A stretch of 64,000 nucleotides of DNA, taken from Zoogloea sp. (GTDB lineage: Bacteria; Pseudomonadota; Gammaproteobacteria; Burkholderiales; Rhodocyclaceae). Made by a program: the position numbers and the translations under genes. The notes under the pieces are model-generated. The model made no database searches, was not told the DNA's origin, and saw nothing but the letters and a program-made list of their open reading frames with translations. This document shows, piece by piece, positions 62,013-64,000 of this stretch. Positions within the stretch are counted from its first letter, which is position 1, and each line of letters starts with the position of its first letter. The stretch lies in contig JADKKC010000014.1 in NCBI GenBank assembly GCA_016720685.1, forward strand, positions 1 through 64,000. The letters run 5' to 3'.

Positions 62013-63959
62013 ATGATCCCGTTGAAAGTCGTCAGGCTGGTGAAGCTGGTCACGCCGCTGGGCGAGGCGCTGCTGTTCAACCGCCTGGAGGGTTCTGACG
62101 GCTTGTCGCGCAACGGCGAATACCGTATTACGGTGCTTTCGCGCCGCGGTGACATCCAGGCCGACGAACTCCTCGGCCACCCGATCTCTGTGGCTGTCAC
62201 CACACCCTATGGCAGCGTGCGCGAATTCAACGGGCTGGCCGTCGGTTTTTACCAGGTCGGGCAGCACAACCGCCATCACCAATATCTCATCGTCGTGCGC
62301 CCCTGGACCTGGTTGCTCACCCGCACCAGCGACTGCAAGATCTTCCAGGACCAGACCATCAGGCAGATCATCGAGGCCGTTTTCGCTGATCACCCCTACG
62401 CCGACTTCGAGTTTCACCTTACCTCCAGCTACACCACCTGGGCTTACTGCGTTCAGTATCGCGAGAGCGATTTCAACTTTCTGACCCGGCTGATGGAACA
62501 GGAAGGCATGCATTTCTTCTTCCGCCACCAAAACGGCAAGCACACCCTTGTCATCGCCGACAGCCTCAGGGCCCACGTTGCCGCAGATCACTATGGCGAA
62601 GTGCGTTTCCGCGAACCCGAAACCACCCACGCCCGCGCCGACGAAGGCATCCGCGAGTGGTCCCACGGCGCCGAGATCCAGCCCACCCGCTTCATCCAGC
62701 GCGACTTCAACTTCGAGAAGCCGCGTGCAGACATGCAGGCCGATGCCGGCCCGGCGCGTCCGCTCAAGCACCAGCACCAGGCGGCCTTCGACATCTTCGA
62801 TTACCCCGGCGAATACGAGGAGCGCGGGGAGGGCCAGCGCATCGCCGCCGTGCGCATCGAGGAGATGCGCCATCAGTTCGACCACTTCAACGGCGAAGGC
62901 AACGCGGCCGGGCTCGCCACCGGCGGGCTGTTCAAGCTGCTTGAGCACCCCCGCGACGACCAGAATCAGGAATACCTCATCGTCGAGGCCGACTACCGGG
63001 TCGAGGAGAGCCCGCTTGAATCCGAACTGGCTACCACCGAACTCATCGGCCTGCGCTTTCGCGCGATCCCCTCGGCGCAGATCTTCCATCCACCGCGCCT
63101 CACCCCCAAGCCCATCGTCCAGGGCCCACAGACCGCCATTGTCGTCGGCCCGGCCGGCGACGAGATTCATACCGACAAATACGGCCGCGTGAAGGTCCAG
63201 TTCCACTGGGACCGCTACGGCAAGAAGGACCAGAACAGTTCCTGCTGGATTCGCGTCTCCCACCCGTGGGCCGGCCAGAACTGGGGCATGATCGCCATCC
63301 CGCGCATCGGCCAGGAGGTCATCGTCGAATTCCTCGAAGGCGACCCGGATCGCCCGATCATCACCGGCCGCGTCTACAACGCCGACCAGATGCCGCCCTA
63401 CGCGCTGCCGGCCAACATGACCCAGACCGGCATCAAGACCCGCTCGACCAAGGGCGGCGGCGTGGCCAACTTCAACGAGATCCGCTTCGAGGACAAGAAG
63501 GGCGCCGAACAGGTCTACATCCACGCCGAGAAAAACCAGGACATCGTGGTCGAGAACGACGAGACAACCAATGTCGGACACGATAGGACGGAGACCGTTG
63601 GGCATGACGAGACGATCACCATCCACAACGACCGGACCGAGACGGTGGACGGTAACGAGACGGTGTCGATCAAGAAGAACCGGACCCATTCGGTCGACGG
63701 CAACGAAACGGTCTCCGTCACCGGAAACCGCAGCGAGAGCGTGCAGGGCAACGAATCGGTGGATGTCACCGGCAAGCTCGACCACTCGATCACCGGCGCC
63801 GCCAGCTACACTTCGCCAACCTCCATCACGCTGACAGTGGGCGGATCCACCGTCGAGATCAAGCCCACTGGTATCACCCTCAGCTTTGGTGCCTCATCGG
63901 TCAAGATCGACGCGATGGGGATTGCCCAGATGGGGCCGAAGATTTCGCTCAACGGCTGA
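62013..63959 (+). CDS. vgrG: VgrG spike protein, intact
   Basis: A 648-residue trimeric T6SS spike. Residues about 1-340 are the gp27-like base (ITVLSRRGDIQADELLGHPI), about 385-470 the gp5 OB-fold (DKYGRVKVQFHWDRYGKKDQ, WAGQNWGMIAIPRIGQEVIV), and about 500-610 the beta-helix needle with short repeats ending in NETVSI-like units (DGNETVSVTGNRSESVQGNE). There is no extra C-terminal effector domain, so cargo must be carried by a tip protein encoded beyond the right edge. GGCGGAGG precedes the ATG at 62013. Its first 30 codons differ from the damaged copy, after which the two are nearly identical for 990 bases. Confidence 0.95.
   Translation: MIPLKVVRLVKLVTPLGEALLFNRLEGSDGLSRNGEYRITVLSRRGDIQADELLGHPISVAVTTPYGSVREFNGLAVGFYQVGQHNRHHQYLIVVRPWTWLLTRTSDCKIFQDQTIRQIIEAVFADHPYADFEFHLTSSYTTWAYCVQYRESDFNFLTRLMEQEGMHFFFRHQNGKHTLVIADSLRAHVAADHYGEVRFREPETTHARADEGIREWSHGAEIQPTRFIQRDFNFEKPRADMQADAGPARPLKHQHQAAFDIFDYPGEYEERGEGQRIAAVRIEEMRHQFDHFNGEGNAAGLATGGLFKLLEHPRDDQNQEYLIVEADYRVEESPLESELATTELIGLRFRAIPSAQIFHPPRLTPKPIVQGPQTAIVVGPAGDEIHTDKYGRVKVQFHWDRYGKKDQNSSCWIRVSHPWAGQNWGMIAIPRIGQEVIVEFLEGDPDRPIITGRVYNADQMPPYALPANMTQTGIKTRSTKGGGVANFNEIRFEDKKGAEQVYIHAEKNQDIVVENDETTNVGHDRTETVGHDETITIHNDRTETVDGNETVSIKKNRTHSVDGNETVSVTGNRSESVQGNESVDVTGKLDHSITGAASYTSPTSITLTVGGSTVEIKPTGITLSFGASSVKIDAMGIAQMGPKISLNG
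62109..63098 (+). repeat. 990-bp near-identical direct repeat, copy 2 (within intact vgrG)
   Basis: Partner of 56052-57041. Downstream similarity resumes at 63313, corresponding to 57042, which shows the 214 bases (63099-63312) missing from the damaged copy. Confidence 0.9.
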
Positions 63960-63966
63960 GGCGGCA

Positions 63967-64000
63967 ATGGCGCTCAACCCGGTAGAGCATCGGCTGGCCT
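63967..64000 (+). CDS. Start of a gene running off the right edge, unknown
   Basis: An ATG at 63967, seven bases after the vgrG stop, opens the frame MALNPVEHRLA before the window ends. By T6SS gene order it should be an adaptor or tip/effector gene, but the visible part is too short to recognise. Confidence 0.4.
   Translation, partial: MALNPVEHRLA

Noticed and set aside
63540..63780. Short repeats at the end of the intact VgrG as a possible toxin or CRISPR-like array.
   Set aside because: They are coding repeats of the VgrG beta-helix needle (NETVSV-type units) and are normal for the family.
1..64000. tRNA, rRNA or CRISPR arrays.
   Set aside because: No cloverleaf-like sequence with conserved TTC and anticodon arms, no rRNA signature, and no regularly spaced repeats were recognised by reading; a dedicated scan was not possible.

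Overview
The window looks like chromosome of a denitrifying betaproteobacterium, most likely a member of the Rhodocyclales (Thauera, Azoarcus or Aromatoleum type). The evidence is high GC with strong third-position bias, a cytochrome cd1 (nirS) denitrification cluster with heme d1 genes and FNR/DNR-type boxes, an anaerobic (early-cobalt) cobalamin operon behind a B12 riboswitch, a tartrate/malate utilisation block, and type VI secretion (T6SS) genes. The genus is inference; no rRNA gene or other marker is present.

Layout, left to right. 1-1234: the C-terminal part of an Rhs protein, cut off by a shrunken ISAs1-family element. 1241-7631: a LysR regulator facing a tartrate-type MFS transporter, L-tartrate dehydratase (ttdA, ttdB) and a fused malic enzyme. 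7699-14849: ribA, then an AraC-AhpD-like-acyl-CoA dehydrogenase-ABC transporter operon of unknown substrate, then an RluA-type pseudouridine synthase. 14957-20800: an accessory island with a broken Phd antitoxin and its toxin, an AT-rich WRN/RNase D-like exonuclease, an IS630 element with an IS1380 element inserted just behind its transposase, and two unknown genes. 20925-30185: B12 riboswitch plus cbiM, cobM(cbiF), cbiX, cbiC, cbiD, cbiET, cbiL, cbiG (split in two), cbiH and a [2Fe-2S] ferredoxin, mostly with overlapping or closely spaced genes. 30265-35186: PBP1A-like gene (frameshifted), membrane retropepsin, a panE-like gene (frameshifted), then remnants of a LysR gene, a nucleobase permease and a Tsx-like porin.

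35236-42297: nirS-nirM-nirC-nirF-nirDL-nirG-nirH on the minus strand and a nirE/cobA-type uroporphyrinogen methyltransferase facing nirS; nirJ is not where it would be expected. 42364-43409: a shortened BglII/BstYI-type restriction enzyme and an intact MT-A70 methyltransferase. 43606-50914: a GTG-started transglutaminase/DUF2126 protein, a circularly permuted ATP-grasp/alpha-E protein and a second transglutaminase, preceded by an exact-match NtrC site and a sigma-54 promoter. This nitrogen-controlled candidate peptide-ligase/peptidase cluster is the most interesting poorly described system in the window. 50980-52167: a YbfB/YjiJ-type MFS transporter.

52290-64000: a T6SS neighbourhood in decay. 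It has a GH19-like remnant, a second ISAs1 remnant running into a tssG fragment, a tssH (ClpV) reduced to about a third of normal size by three in-frame deletions, an M15 peptidase/TPR-methyltransferase junction, a damaged vgrG, an apparently intact effector module (DUF2169 adaptor, DUF4150 PAAR-like tip, GH-E nuclease toxin, SUFU-type immunity protein), a second DUF2169 copy split by a 22-bp inverted-repeat element that holds an IS200, and an intact vgrG that shares a 990-bp near-identical block with the damaged one. Several genes in the window are interrupted by single-base indels; some may be sequencing errors.
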